Origin: Niallia sp. NCCP-28
Lineage (GTDB): Bacteria; Bacillota; Bacilli; Bacillales; Cytobacillaceae
DNA: 64,000 nt
Assembly (NCBI RefSeq): GCF_023168165.1
Contig: NZ_BQYJ01000002.1
Span: 682,001-746,000 of the forward strand
Direction: 5' to 3'
The position numbers and the translations under genes are program-made. The notes below the pieces were generated by a model, which was not told the origin of the DNA, made no database searches, and worked only from the letters and a program-made list of their open reading frames with translations. Below are positions 55,523 through 64,000 of the stretch, piece after piece. The stretch's first letter is position 1. Each line of letters opens with the position of its first letter.

Positions 55523-56329
55523 TTAGTGAGATAGTCTCATTCTATTTAATTTGCGCTGGAACAATCCTCTATTTAAAATAGATTGTTTTGATTTTTTATT
55601 TTCTATTTCATCATGAAATGGAACTTCATGGCCACATAATTTGCTTGCGATGCGTCGATATAACAACCCGCTTTTTTGTGTTGGGTCTAAGACTATAGGC
55701 ATTCCTTTATGCACAGAACAAATAATTTGAGAATCTGCAGGAAGAACCCCCAATAGATCAATATTTAATAAATTTAGTATCTCTTCCAAGCAATGTTTAG
55801 TTGTTTCTATTAAGTTCACCAAAAGTTGGATCTTTTTCTCTGGATAAGATTCTAGTATCCCAATTACTCGATCTGCATCTTGCAGAGCCGTTTTATCTGG
55901 AGTAGTAACAACGATTGCTTCATCACAAGCGCTAACGGCATAAATGAAGCCTTTTTCTATACCAGCTGGTGAGTCGATTAGAATAAAATCATAATAAGAT
56001 TTCATTTCTTTTATCCGCTCTGCTAAAATATGCTCATCAATTTCAGATGAGTTCTTTGATTTACTCCCCGGAATAAAATGAAGGTTTTTTGCTTCTCGGT
56101 GTCTTATAAGCACATTATGCAGAGAACAGCTTCCCTCTAAAAAATCATTGATGTCTAAAATGATTCTGTTCGTAAGCCCTAATGGAACATCTAAATTCCG
56201 CAATCCAAAATCTGCGTCGATTAAGCATACTTTATATCCTTTTAAAGCTAAAGCGAGCCCTAAGTTTGCAGTAATGGTTGTTTTGCCAACTCCGCCTTTT
56301 CCTGATAAGACGGCTATCGTTCTTGTCAT
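55523..56329 (-). CDS. MinD/ParA-type ATPase, orphan MinD paralogue
   Basis: A 268-residue P-loop ATPase, same length as B. subtilis MinD. Deviant Walker A SGKGGVGKTTITANLGLALA (residues 9-28), IDADFGLRNLDVPLGL, FILIDSPAGIEKG (about 115-127) and IVVTTPDKTALQDADRVIGI are intact. The C-terminus (SILNRGLFQRKLNRMRLSH) is basic and may form a membrane-targeting helix. It is not next to minC, mreB or flagellar genes, so it is probably not the cell-division MinD. Its ribosome site, TGGAGG, lies in the end of the 51-residue gene upstream, whose stop codon touches the ATG: the two are translationally coupled. Confidence 0.85.
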   Translation of the reverse strand: MTRTIAVLSGKGGVGKTTITANLGLALALKGYKVCLIDADFGLRNLDVPLGLTNRIILDINDFLEGSCSLHNVLIRHREAKNLHFIPGSKSKNSSEIDEHILAERIKEMKSYYDFILIDSPAGIEKGFIYAVSACDEAIVVTTPDKTALQDADRVIGILESYPEKKIQLLVNLIETTKHCLEEILNLLNIDLLGVLPADSQIICSVHKGMPIVLDPTQKSGLLYRRIASKLCGHEVPFHDEIENKKSKQSILNRGLFQRKLNRMRLSH

Positions 56330-56485
56330 TTAACTGCCTCCAGTTTTTTTATAATGATGATTGATTTCTAATGATTTAATTAATTTTTGCTTTAATTTTT
56401 TTTTATTATGTAGTCGGGTTCTATTTGCTAAATAGTTTCTTGTACACCACCATATGAGCACAAGGAGAAGAACTAGCAGAATCAT
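56330..56485 (-). CDS. 51-residue membrane protein coupled to the MinD paralogue
   Basis: A short frame on the minus strand: MILLVLLLVLIWWCTRNYLA, one membrane segment, then a Lys/Arg/His-rich tail (HNKKKLKQKLIKSLEINHHY KKTGGS). GGGGGG 7 bases before ATG 56485 serves as ribosome site (an ATG at 56500 is possible too). The stop TAA (56332-56330) directly abuts the MinD-like ATG. Position, coupling and topology make it a candidate membrane partner of that ATPase. No homologue recognised. The neighbouring 370 bp up to the kinase gene are a divergent promoter region without other genes. Confidence 0.6.
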   Translation of the reverse strand: MILLVLLLVLIWWCTRNYLANRTRLHNKKKLKQKLIKSLEINHHYKKTGGS

Positions 56486-56860
56486 TTTCTTGCCCCCCAT
56501 TTTAAATTATTGGTTTTGCCATCAGCTTCTAGGATAAACATCTGGTTATATTCATGTGGTGTATATATTGGGTATGCGATAATGAGGATGATTTACATTA
56601 TATGATAATACTACCATCCCCTTAAAGTAAATCGAAAAAAAGATAAAACAGAAAGTATATAGTTATTTACTAGTAACAACTGGTAATTATTGTATATGTA
56701 TGCATCTTTCTTCTTATTCTCTCCTCTCCAATATACTCCGAAAAACTTAAAAAAAACTTAAAAATCATTTTTCTCTCCATTTTGACTATATTGATTTTTC
56801 TCTTCTATCTATAAGATAATAGAAAACACATTGGGTAGTAGAAAAATGAAGGGGATATTA

Positions 56861-59800
56861 ATGAAAAAGCTGCTTGCGTTTATACTTACGCTTATTTTAT
56901 TTGCCATTGTAGGCTCTATTGCGCTTTATAATTTTGAAAAGGAGACAGCATATCTTACAAAAGCCATCAATGGGAAAATAGTAGTCAATGATTTTGATTT
57001 GCAAGATAAGAATGTTATTGAATTAAAGGGAGAGTGGGAATTTTTTCGAGATAAGCTGCTATCTTCTAAAGATATAGAAGAAATGGATAATATCAAGTCT
57101 GAGTATGTACCTGTAGCGCAGAACTGGAAAGACTTTAGCGGCACAGATACAGGCTATGGAATAGGGACTTACCGATTAATTATTCATGTAGAAAATCCAT
57201 CTGGGATTTATGGGCTTAAAATAAACTCTATTCAGATGGCTCACAAAATGTATTTAAATGGTCAATTAATAAAACAACTAGGAAATCCAGGAGAAAAAAA
57301 AGATTTTATTTCAAAAAACACTTCGTATGTTCACTATTTACAGTTGAAAAACGGAGATAATGAATTAATTATTCAGGTTGCGAATTTTATTCATCTGCCA
57401 ACAGGCGGGATTAACAAACCAATTTTTTTTGGCAAACAAGAAGCTATATCTGATTTAAGAGATTATGATTTGACAATCGATTGGATGACTATTACTTCTT
57501 TTTTTATTATGGGCTTCTTTTTTGGGGGGCTATTTTTTCAGAGAAGAAAAGAGTTCTATCTGGTACATTTTGCGTTCGTTTGCTTATTTATTGGATTATA
57601 TCAGTTTGTGCATGGAGAAAAAGTGATTTATTTTCTTTTTCCGGATATTTCATACCCGTCTGTACTGAGACTGCAATATCTATCTTTATGCGGAATTACA
57701 ATTACCGTATATTCTTATTTGCTGACAGCACATAAGAAATATGCTTCGAAAAAATGGGTATATTTATTTATTGGATTAAGTGGATATATGCTGCTTTATG
57801 ATCTTTTGTTTGTAGACAAAATATCAGAGGTCTTTATGTTGATGCATACCGTGCTGGGAGCAATTTCTCTATTTTATGCTTTCTATATTTTTATTCAATC
57901 AACACTTTCTAAAGAAACAGAAGGCTATTATTTATTGCTTGCCGCTATTTCTATGGCAGCATATACAATGCTTGAGAATATCAATGCATATACCAATACC
58001 TATATAGCTAGTTGGGTTAATCTATTGCCGCTGATGGCACTGATGATGTTTTCTCTTTTATTATCATTAAGGTTTATGCTTGCTTTCCGAAAAATTGAAC
58101 AATTATCGATAGAATTAATAAAAACTGATCAAGTGAAAAATGAATTTTTAGAAAGAACGACTCATGAATTTCTTACACCATTAACCGGCATTCGCCAAAT
58201 TATAGAATCGATGCTGAAAAGGAAAGAACTGTTAGAAGAGGGCAGCCTGCAGAAGATGGAGTTAATTCGTTCTTTAAGTTTTCGTTTAACCATGCTGGTC
58301 CATGAAATTTCAGATTTTGTTAATTTAAGACAAGGGTTATTAAAAGTGGAAAAAGTGGTAGTTGATGTACATGCGACTATTACGATTGAGATTAGTATTT
58401 TTCAAATTATCGCACAGCAAAAAAAAATTAAGATAGTAAATCAAGTTCCCGCAAATACTCCGTTTATTATTGCAGATGAAAACCGTTTTCGGCAGATTGT
58501 CAGCAATTTGCTTGATAATGCAGTGAAAAACACTCATGCTGGAGAAATTATTGTTTCCGCTGTACCAAAGGATCATTATGTAAATATTACGGTGCAAGAC
58601 AATGGATGTGGCATGAATCAAAAAAAACTAGAGCAAGTAATGAATCTTCTCCATCATAATATTGAAACAAATAATTTATATGGACTTGGGCTGAAAATTG
58701 TAAAACAACTATTAAATTTGCAAAAAGGAGAAATTATTATTGACTCCAAAGAGGGAGAAGGAACAACCGTTACTTTTTCGCTGCCTATGTCGATGCAGTC
58801 AAAAATGTCTTCATATAGAAATGGGAAAATAATGGAGAACGACAGAACCTATTTTAAGATGGAGACACCCTACTTCTCAAAAATTAATGCATCTTATACG
58901 GTGTTGCTTGTCGATGACAATGATGCACTTTTGAAAATAATGATTGATATTATTGAGTCTATCCCAGCAAATGTTATTGCAGCAAAAGATGGATGCGAAG
59001 CTCTTTCCATTATGAAGAAAAAAGCTCAAATTGATTTAGTTGTAGTAGATTTAGTTATGCCAAAAATGTCAGGTTATGAATTAAGCAAAAATATTAGACA
59101 AAATTATAGTTTAGTTGATTTGCCTATACTAATGATGGTTGAATCATCTTACCAGATGGACAAAATCAATATTTTGCAAATGGGCGCAAATGATTTAATT
59201 AATAAACCCTTTGATTATGCAGAATTTGAGGCCCGAGTAAAAAATTTATTAATGATGAAAGAGGCAGTAAATCAATCCATTGCAATGGAAGTAGCCTTTT
59301 TGCAGTCGCAAATTAAGCCGCATTTTTTATTTAATGTATTAAATACAATCAATGCACTTAGCTATACAGATATTGAGCAATCGCGGGATGTAACGGAAAA
59401 CTTTGCAGAGTATTTAAGGAGCAGCTTTGATTTCCATAATACGACTACATTGATACCATTTGAAAAGGAAATGCAGCTTATACATTCCTATGTTGATATT
59501 GAAAAAATTCGTTTCCAAAACCGCATTCATATAAAATATGATATAAAAGCAAAAGACTTTATGCTGCCGCCATTAATCGTCCAGCCAGTAATAGAAAATG
59601 CAATAAGACATGGTATTTCAAAAAAAGCAGCAGGAGGTTTCCTTTTTTTTAGCGTAGAAAAGAACGATAAAAAAATTAAGATAACAATAGAAGATACTGG
59701 GGTAGGAATGACACAAGAAACATTAGATGCTATTTTTTCTGCAGCGCATAGTGAAGGGCATGTTGGTTTGAAAAACATTAATAAAAGGCTAAAATATTAT

Positions 59801-59878
59801 TATGGAACAGAATTGAAAATAATGAGTAAAGAAAATAGCGGAACAAAAGTAGTATTAGAAATTACGGATTTGAAATAG
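56861..59878 (+). CDS. Hybrid sensor kinase: 7TM-DISM, HisKA kinase, receiver, and a LytS-type kinase module
   Basis: A 1005-residue membrane protein. Order: TM and extracellular galactose-binding-like domain (about residues 30-200; YRLIIHVENPSGIYGLKI), seven membrane segments (about 205-415), HisKA with His435 (FLERTTHEFLTPLTGIRQ), HATPase (ENRFRQIVSNLLDNAVKNTH, NLYGLGLKIVKQLL), receiver with Asp730 (VVVDLVMPKMSGYEL, LINKPFD), then a second kinase of the LytS/YehU type with His821 (LQSQIKPHFLFNVLNTINAL) and HATPase (IVQPVIENAIRHGI). ATG 56861 follows AAGGGG; two earlier ATGs have no site. The next gene, 41 bp on, is its likely response regulator. The signal is probably a carbohydrate or wall-derived ligand, an inference from the ectodomain. 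Confidence 0.9.
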   Translation: MKKLLAFILTLILFAIVGSIALYNFEKETAYLTKAINGKIVVNDFDLQDKNVIELKGEWEFFRDKLLSSKDIEEMDNIKSEYVPVAQNWKDFSGTDTGYGIGTYRLIIHVENPSGIYGLKINSIQMAHKMYLNGQLIKQLGNPGEKKDFISKNTSYVHYLQLKNGDNELIIQVANFIHLPTGGINKPIFFGKQEAISDLRDYDLTIDWMTITSFFIMGFFFGGLFFQRRKEFYLVHFAFVCLFIGLYQFVHGEKVIYFLFPDISYPSVLRLQYLSLCGITITVYSYLLTAHKKYASKKWVYLFIGLSGYMLLYDLLFVDKISEVFMLMHTVLGAISLFYAFYIFIQSTLSKETEGYYLLLAAISMAAYTMLENINAYTNTYIASWVNLLPLMALMMFSLLLSLRFMLAFRKIEQLSIELIKTDQVKNEFLERTTHEFLTPLTGIRQIIESMLKRKELLEEGSLQKMELIRSLSFRLTMLVHEISDFVNLRQGLLKVEKVVVDVHATITIEISIFQIIAQQKKIKIVNQVPANTPFIIADENRFRQIVSNLLDNAVKNTHAGEIIVSAVPKDHYVNITVQDNGCGMNQKKLEQVMNLLHHNIETNNLYGLGLKIVKQLLNLQKGEIIIDSKEGEGTTVTFSLPMSMQSKMSSYRNGKIMENDRTYFKMETPYFSKINASYTVLLVDDNDALLKIMIDIIESIPANVIAAKDGCEALSIMKKKAQIDLVVVDLVMPKMSGYELSKNIRQNYSLVDLPILMMVESSYQMDKINILQMGANDLINKPFDYAEFEARVKNLLMMKEAVNQSIAMEVAFLQSQIKPHFLFNVLNTINALSYTDIEQSRDVTENFAEYLRSSFDFHNTTTLIPFEKEMQLIHSYVDIEKIRFQNRIHIKYDIKAKDFMLPPLIVQPVIENAIRHGISKKAAGGFLFFSVEKNDKKIKITIEDTGVGMTQETLDAIFSAAHSEGHVGLKNINKRLKYYYGTELKIMSKENSGTKVVLEITDLK

Positions 59879-59919
59879 GAAAAAATACAATAAATGCGCC
59901 TGTTTTTAGGCGGAAAAGC

Positions 59920-61044
59920 ATGGTGAATAAAATGAATATATATATTGTGGACGATGAGGCAATTGCATTAGATGTTCTAGAAATAAAAATAAAAAAAATA
60001 GTCAAATTCACTCCTGTTACGATAAAAAAATTTATAAATCCTATTGAAGTATTAAACGAAATAAAAAAAGGCGCTGCTGTAGATGCCGTTTTTTTGGATA
60101 TTGAGATGCCGGGGTTAAATGGAATAGACCTGGCAGAAGAAATTAAAGAAGTAAATGCAGAAATAGACATTGTTTTTTTAACCGCATACAACGAATATGC
60201 GGTTAAAGCATTTGAATTATATGCACTAGATTATTTGTTGAAGCCAGTTAAAAGTGAACGGCTGCAAAAAACATTAGATCGAGTTATTGCCAAAAAAGTA
60301 ATGAGAAATAATGTAGAACCAGCCGAGATTTACGTTAAATTTATGAGAAGGTTTGAAATTATTTATAAGAAAACAACATCTTTAAATTGGAAAACATATA
60401 AAGTGAAAGAACTCTGTGCCTATTTTTTTAATCAACAAGGGGTATTTTTAGATAAAGAAAAAATAATCGATGATATTTGGCCTGATGTAAATTATGAGAA
60501 AGCGAAAGTGAATTTTTATACCTGCATTTCTTATTTGAGGAAAATGTTTCGTGAAATAGGAATGCCGGAAATGCTGCAGAAAAACGGAAATGGATATATT
60601 ATGAAATTAACCTTTTCATCTGATTTAGAAGAACTGTATACCCTTTTAATAAAATTGAAAAAAAATCTAAATTGTACGGAAGAAGATTGCTATAAACTTG
60701 TATCATTATATCCAGGAGAGTATATGGAGGAAAATGATTATCTGTGGATGCGGGACAGACAAAATCAAATAAGGGCAGAATATTTAGCCATCCTTGAAAA
60801 TCTAGCAGAAAAACAGGCAGACGATAATAAAGAACTAGCGATTTTCTTATTAAATAAAGCGATTGAACTTAATCCGTTTAGAGAAAAATATTATCAGTGT
60901 TTGCTGCAGCTATATACTTTATTAAAAAGAAAAACGGAAGGATTGAACATTTTTAAGCAATTGGAAACTATTCTTCAAGAAGAATTTCATATCCCTCCAT
61001 CTGTAGAAACGCTGGAACTAGTGAAAGTTTTAAGAAGTTTATAA
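59920..61044 (+). CDS. Response regulator with SARP-type activator domain
   Basis: The 374-residue protein has a receiver (IYIVDDEA; phosphorylation site Asp60 in VFLDIEMPGLNG; LTAYNEYAVKAF; LLKPVK), a winged-helix DNA-binding part (about residues 140-230; LDKEKIIDDIWPDVNYEKAK, YISCI-like YTCISYLRKMFREIG) and a bacterial transcriptional activator domain of TPR type (about 235-372; LYPGEYMEENDYLWMRDRQN QIRAEYLAILENLAE). SARP domains are common in Streptomyces; some Bacillus regulators pair one with a receiver. ATG 59920 after AGGCGG, or ATG 59932 after GGTGA, are both possible. It acts with the hybrid kinase just upstream; the target genes are unknown. Confidence 0.88.
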   Translation: MVNKMNIYIVDDEAIALDVLEIKIKKIVKFTPVTIKKFINPIEVLNEIKKGAAVDAVFLDIEMPGLNGIDLAEEIKEVNAEIDIVFLTAYNEYAVKAFELYALDYLLKPVKSERLQKTLDRVIAKKVMRNNVEPAEIYVKFMRRFEIIYKKTTSLNWKTYKVKELCAYFFNQQGVFLDKEKIIDDIWPDVNYEKAKVNFYTCISYLRKMFREIGMPEMLQKNGNGYIMKLTFSSDLEELYTLLIKLKKNLNCTEEDCYKLVSLYPGEYMEENDYLWMRDRQNQIRAEYLAILENLAEKQADDNKELAIFLLNKAIELNPFREKYYQCLLQLYTLLKRKTEGLNIFKQLETILQEEFHIPPSVETLELVKVLRSL

Positions 61045-61059
61045 AAGCCCTTTTCTAAA

Positions 61060-61295
61060 GGCTGTTTTCGTATAGATGGTGGCTTTTAAAAGTATCTTCC
61101 TGCAGACACTTCGCTTTTTGTGTGCGAGCGCCGAGCTGCTTCGTCGCTTTGCTCCTGCAGGGTTTTGTCCTTCTCTCATTCCCACAGAATTCTCCGTGTA
61201 TGCTGCCTGCTCGAGATCTGCTTCTCCTGTTTTTTCTGTTAAAAATAATAAACATTAAGAAAAAGGCCTTTCTAAAAGATTGTTGTTTTTAAATA
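61060..61295. repeat. Family 1 repeat, copies in tandem
   Basis: GGCTGTTTTCGTATAGATGG TGGC starts at 61060, and AAGAAAAAGGCC near 61266 closes it. A second start, AAGGCCTTTCTAAAAGATTG TTGTTTTTAAATAG, follows at once and matches the left part of copies 1 and 2. The inside (CTTCCTGCAGACACTTCGCT, TGCTCCTGCAGGGTTTTG) is GC-richer than the surroundings. No gene in the 470-bp gap. Confidence 0.55.
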
Positions 61296-61415
61296 GATTT
61301 TATCTGAAAAACCATACATAAAGATGTTGATTGGATTGGAAATCGACTATTTCGTTTTTGATTAAACAGCGATAAAGTTTATGAAAACAGTCTCTGGCAT
61401 TTTCATCACACACGA

Positions 61416-61516
61416 ACAGGCTTTTGCCCCCACTCCACCTCACAATTATGAGAAAAAATGAGAGATTCAGGGGGGAGATAATTGCCCGTAAAAGCCTGTT
61501 TGTGAGTTTCACTTTA
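61416..61516 (+). repeat. Dispersed repeat, family 2, copy F
   Basis: ACAGGCTTTT (61416-61425) and AAAAGCCTGT (61490-61499) are perfect 10-bp inverted ends of the first hairpin; GAGTTTCACTTTATTT ends the element and covers the stop codon of the oxidase gene on the other strand. The second hairpin is missing in this copy. Confidence 0.6.
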
Positions 61517-62647
61517 TTTAAAAGCTTTATTATTTTCTAATATGCAATCATCTACACTATAATCAGAAAAATCTATATCAGGAGTTTCCAGTAAATATTT
61601 AGCAAGCTGCTGTCCGATAAAAGGACCCATTGTTAAACCAGAAGCACCTAGTCCATTTGCGATAAGAAGTCCATCTTTTCCTTTAATCCTTCCAAAAACA
61701 GGGAGGAAGTCAGGAGTGAATGGGCGAAATCCCACTTTTGTCTCTAAAAAAGTGCTATCAATTAATCCAGGAGCAAATAGAAGTGCTTTGTCTATTATTT
61801 CTTTTATGCCACCAACGGTTATCCGATAATCGAAATTTGTATTATTTTCATGTGTTGCTCCGATTACAATTCGATTATTTTCTAGTGCAAGTATATATTG
61901 ATCATGTGGAGGCATGACAACAGGCCACTTATGGCAATCAATATTTGGCAACTCAAGATGGACAATCTGCCCCTTTTGCTCTGTCACTTGAAAAGATATA
62001 TTTAATGGCTGCAATACATGATTTGCCCAAGCTCCTCCAGCAACAATGACTTCATCTGCTAAGATGCTTCCATTTTCTGTTTGAACACCGATGGTTTTTT
62101 GCTTATCTGTTAATAAGGTGCAAGTCCCCTTCAAATAATGGGCACCCAGTTTTTTGCTTGCAGAGATAAGAGAATTTCTTAAAGCTTGGCCATCTACTCT
62201 AGCAGCTCCACTTACATGAACAGCCCCATAGCCGTCAGCAAGGAGGGGAAATAATGCTTTTGCTTGTTCTGGACGAAGGATGGAAACATCGCCGATTTCA
62301 GGTGCTTCCACCTTTCGTTTTAATGTCCGTTCGAACATTGCTTCCAGCTTTGCTGAATCAGAATGGAGGCTGATTGCGCCAACTTTTGCATATCCTGTTG
62401 TTGATTCTTGATAGAATGCTAATTCATCAATTAATGCAGGATAATATTTCGCGCCATTTCGCGCTAAGGAATACCACCTTTTATTTCTTCGCTGGGAAAT
62501 CCACGGACAGATAATGCCGGCTGCAGCTGCAGTTGCCCGTCCAGAGTGTTCGCTATCAATAATGGTGACAGAAGCTTTTCTTTTTGCTAATTCAAATGCA
62601 GTAGCAGCTCCTAATATTCCGCCACCCACAACAATTACTTTTTTCAT
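61514..62647 (-). CDS. FAD-dependent amine/amino-acid oxidase (DAO family, YurR-like)
   Basis: The 377-residue flavoprotein has the dinucleotide motif VIVVGGGILGAATAFELAKR (residues 4-23), VTIIDSEHSGRATAAAAGII, a substrate-domain segment VDGQALRNSLISASKKLGAH, VIVAGGAWANHVL, and the C-terminal FAD contact VGFRPFTPDFLPVFGRIKGK with GLGASGLTMGPFIGQQLA. Such enzymes oxidise glycine, D-amino acids or other secondary amines. It is not next to thi genes, so ThiO (thiamine route) is unlikely; overall it resembles YurR of B. subtilis. Single gene, minus strand. Confidence 0.85.
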   Translation of the reverse strand: MKKVIVVGGGILGAATAFELAKRKASVTIIDSEHSGRATAAAAGIICPWISQRRNKRWYSLARNGAKYYPALIDELAFYQESTTGYAKVGAISLHSDSAKLEAMFERTLKRKVEAPEIGDVSILRPEQAKALFPLLADGYGAVHVSGAARVDGQALRNSLISASKKLGAHYLKGTCTLLTDKQKTIGVQTENGSILADEVIVAGGAWANHVLQPLNISFQVTEQKGQIVHLELPNIDCHKWPVVMPPHDQYILALENNRIVIGATHENNTNFDYRITVGGIKEIIDKALLFAPGLIDSTFLETKVGFRPFTPDFLPVFGRIKGKDGLLIANGLGASGLTMGPFIGQQLAKYLLETPDIDFSDYSVDDCILENNKAFK

Positions 62648-62835
62648 TTGTTAAACATCCTAACATATTAAGATATAGTCTTTTGTTTCATATGCAGATT
62701 TGCATATACAACCTAATTATTTATTATAGCGGAAATGGCTAGTAATGTTGAATGCTAGATAGTTGTATTGTGGAAAGGAAAAAATATATGAATTATTAGT
62801 GACATGAGGCGGAAATATTTCATTTGAAATATAAT

Positions 62836-62852
62836 TGTAATATTTCTATTAC
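62836..62852 (+). promoter_or_regulatory. WalR-like box upstream of cwlO
   Basis: TGTAATATTTCTATTAC fits TGTWAH-N5-TGTWAH with a single mismatch (second half TATTAC). It lies about 85 bp before the -35 box. WalRK activates cwlO in B. subtilis. Confidence 0.5.
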
Positions 62853-62936
62853 TTAAATGACAAATTGTGATGTTATACTTCTAATTATGACAAAAGCTGT
62901 TGTGTCCTAATTATAAAGTCGAAAATCACATAATAA

Positions 62937-62965
62937 TTGGTGTTTTATATAAAAACTGTTATAAT
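62937..62965 (+). promoter_or_regulatory. Promoter of cwlO
   Basis: TTGGTG (62937-62942) and TATAAT (62960-62965) with 17 bp between, and TG at 62957-62958 (extended -10). It implies a leader of about 105 nt. Confidence 0.6.
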
Positions 62966-63077
62966 TTATAAAGTCTTTTAAATTTTGGATCATACATATA
63001 TAACTACCTACTATCAAAATGAAAACGTATATAGATTGCTAGATAAACAGATACTGAGAACGCAGGGGGAAAATAAG

Positions 63078-64000
63078 ATGTTAAAAAAGAAATGGATCGC
63101 ACTTAATACAACGCTAGTGATTGGTTTGGGGAGCAGTTTTGCAATACCGGCAATCAATGCTAATGCTTCGACATTGCAATCACAGCAGTCGGATATCTCA
63201 CAAAAACGCGCGGACTTAAAATCACAAATATCAGATGCAGAAATCAAAATTGTAGAAGCAGAGGAAGAGTTGGCAGCACTTACTCAAAAAATCAATAGAG
63301 TGGATGCTGCAGTAGCAGCGAATACAGAGAAAATTCAAGAAACAAAAGAAAAAATTCAGGAAACAAAAAAAGAGATTGCTAAATTAGAAGTAGAAATTAA
63401 AGAATTAAAAGATAGAATTGAAAAAAGAAATAATATTCTAAAAGAAAGAGCTCGTACTTTTCAAGAAAATGGCGGCAGTGTGGACTATGTAGAAGTATTG
63501 CTTGGAGCGGCAACTTTTAAAGATTTTGTTGACCGTGTAGGAGCAGTTGCTACTATTATGGAAGCAGACCAAGATATTATTGCTGATAATGAAAGAGATA
63601 AAAAAGTTCTGGAAACGAAACAGGGAAAAGTGGAGGATAAGCTTTCTGGCTTAAATGAAATGAAACTTGACTTAGAAGAAATGCAAAAACAAATTCTTGC
63701 ACAGAAAGAACAAAATGAACAATCGAAAAAAGAATTGGAACAAAAGCAGCAAGCAAATAAAGCAGCAAAAGCTCAATTAGAACAAGAGGACAGCACACTT
63801 GCCTCAAAGGAAAGTGAAATTAAAGCAATGCTTGCAAAGAAAAAACAAGAGGAATTAGATGCTCTAGTTAAATCAACAATAGGAAGCAATGCTTCAAATG
63901 ATTCGACGACTCCTGTTAATACAAGTTCTTCAGCAGCAGATAATTCTAGCAAATCAAGCACAAGCTCAAATTCAAGCTCTAATACAGGTTCAAGCTCTAA
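63078..64000 (+). CDS. cwlO: CwlO-type peptidoglycan endopeptidase, N-terminal part (3' truncated by window)
   Basis: About 307 codons are present. Signal peptide MLKKKWIALNTTLVIGLGSS ... ANA, two long coiled coils (residues about 35-115 and 170-260), and between them RIEKRNNILKERARTFQENG GSVDYVEVLLGAATFKDFVD, the conserved PcsB/CwlO core that in related proteins contacts FtsEX. A Ser/Asn/Thr-rich linker starts at about residue 280. The catalytic NlpC/P60 domain lies outside the window. AGGGGG precedes the ATG. CwlO cuts DL-endopeptide bonds and is needed for elongation in B. subtilis. The identity rests on the N-terminal region only. Confidence 0.85.
   Translation, partial: MLKKKWIALNTTLVIGLGSSFAIPAINANASTLQSQQSDISQKRADLKSQISDAEIKIVEAEEELAALTQKINRVDAAVAANTEKIQETKEKIQETKKEIAKLEVEIKELKDRIEKRNNILKERARTFQENGGSVDYVEVLLGAATFKDFVDRVGAVATIMEADQDIIADNERDKKVLETKQGKVEDKLSGLNEMKLDLEEMQKQILAQKEQNEQSKKELEQKQQANKAAKAQLEQEDSTLASKESEIKAMLAKKKQEELDALVKSTIGSNASNDSTTPVNTSSSAADNSSKSSTSSNSSSNTGSSS

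Noticed and set aside
55441-55581. 46-codon plus-strand frame after the glucosaminidase
   Set aside because: Weak ribosome site within a hairpin, and it runs into the 3' end of the MinD-like gene; not convincing.
61060-61260. Small proteins in the GC-richer block after the response regulator
   Set aside because: Frames of about 60 codons exist on both strands but lack ribosome sites; the block matches an intergenic repeat.

Overview
The window is AT-rich, with Shine-Dalgarno sites of the AGGAGG type, frequent GTG and TTG starts, and intrinsic terminators after most transcription units. The gene families (azoR2, kimA with a c-di-AMP riboswitch, yjlC-ndh with a Rex-type operator, opuC, ansR/ansA, glcU-gdh, cwlO, a yhbI/yhbJ/yhcABC-like set) point to a chromosome of a Bacillaceae member related to Bacillus (Bacillus/Niallia-like). 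I cannot name the species. No rRNA, tRNA, CRISPR array, prophage or intact insertion sequence was seen.

Layout. 0-6 kb: end of a probable MarR repressor, a 14-TM exporter with an HlyD-type adaptor, a WrbA-like flavoprotein and a small membrane protein (an export and quinone-stress module), then a regulator with two TetR-type DNA-binding domains, and psiE. 6.5-11.4 kb: an MFS exporter; a three-gene unit of ECF sigma factor, PadR-like regulator and a SEDS (FtsW/RodA) protein with an N-terminal HAAS-like domain; a second MFS protein. 11.6-20.6 kb: a mannoside-use locus, with a divergent DeoR regulator, ABC importer (binding protein and two permeases, no ATPase), GH38 alpha-mannosidase and a GntR/LacI-type regulator. 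It has a perfect cre box and a palindrome inside the promoter spacer. 21-26.8 kb: a small unknown protein, a chemoreceptor, and a DHA2 exporter divergent from a TetR regulator with an operator inside the exporter promoter. 27-31 kb: glcU-gdh, then MarR / Old Yellow Enzyme / decayed ABM monooxygenase. 31-37 kb: a YhgE/Pip protein with 17/18-residue repeats, an amino acid permease, and a ring-cleaving dioxygenase behind an MhqR-like site. 37-42.6 kb: Rex-type site, yjlC-ndh, c-di-AMP riboswitch-kimA, acetoin/diacetyl reductase. 42.9-51 kb: Bcr-type exporter, nitroreductase, M50 protease, ansR/ansA, a YitT remnant, opuC (CA-CB-CC-CD). 51.5-64 kb: azoR2, a secreted glucosaminidase with seven SH3b repeats, an orphan MinD paralogue coupled to a 51-residue membrane protein, a hybrid sensor kinase with two kinase modules and its SARP-type response regulator, a FAD amine/amino-acid oxidase, and the start of cwlO behind a WalR-like box.

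Themes. Several loci handle electrophile, quinone or drug stress (WrbA, Old Yellow Enzyme, nitroreductase, azoreductase, ring-cleaving dioxygenase, five MFS exporters). Others serve the cell envelope (SEDS, glucosaminidase, CwlO, MinD-like, YhgE) and ion or osmotic balance (KimA, OpuC). Two dispersed non-coding repeat families occupy many of the longer gaps, and one copy lies inside the mannoside operon. The least explained parts are the ECF/PadR/HAAS-SEDS operon, the double TetR protein, the orphan MinD with its small membrane partner, and the two-hairpin repeat family.
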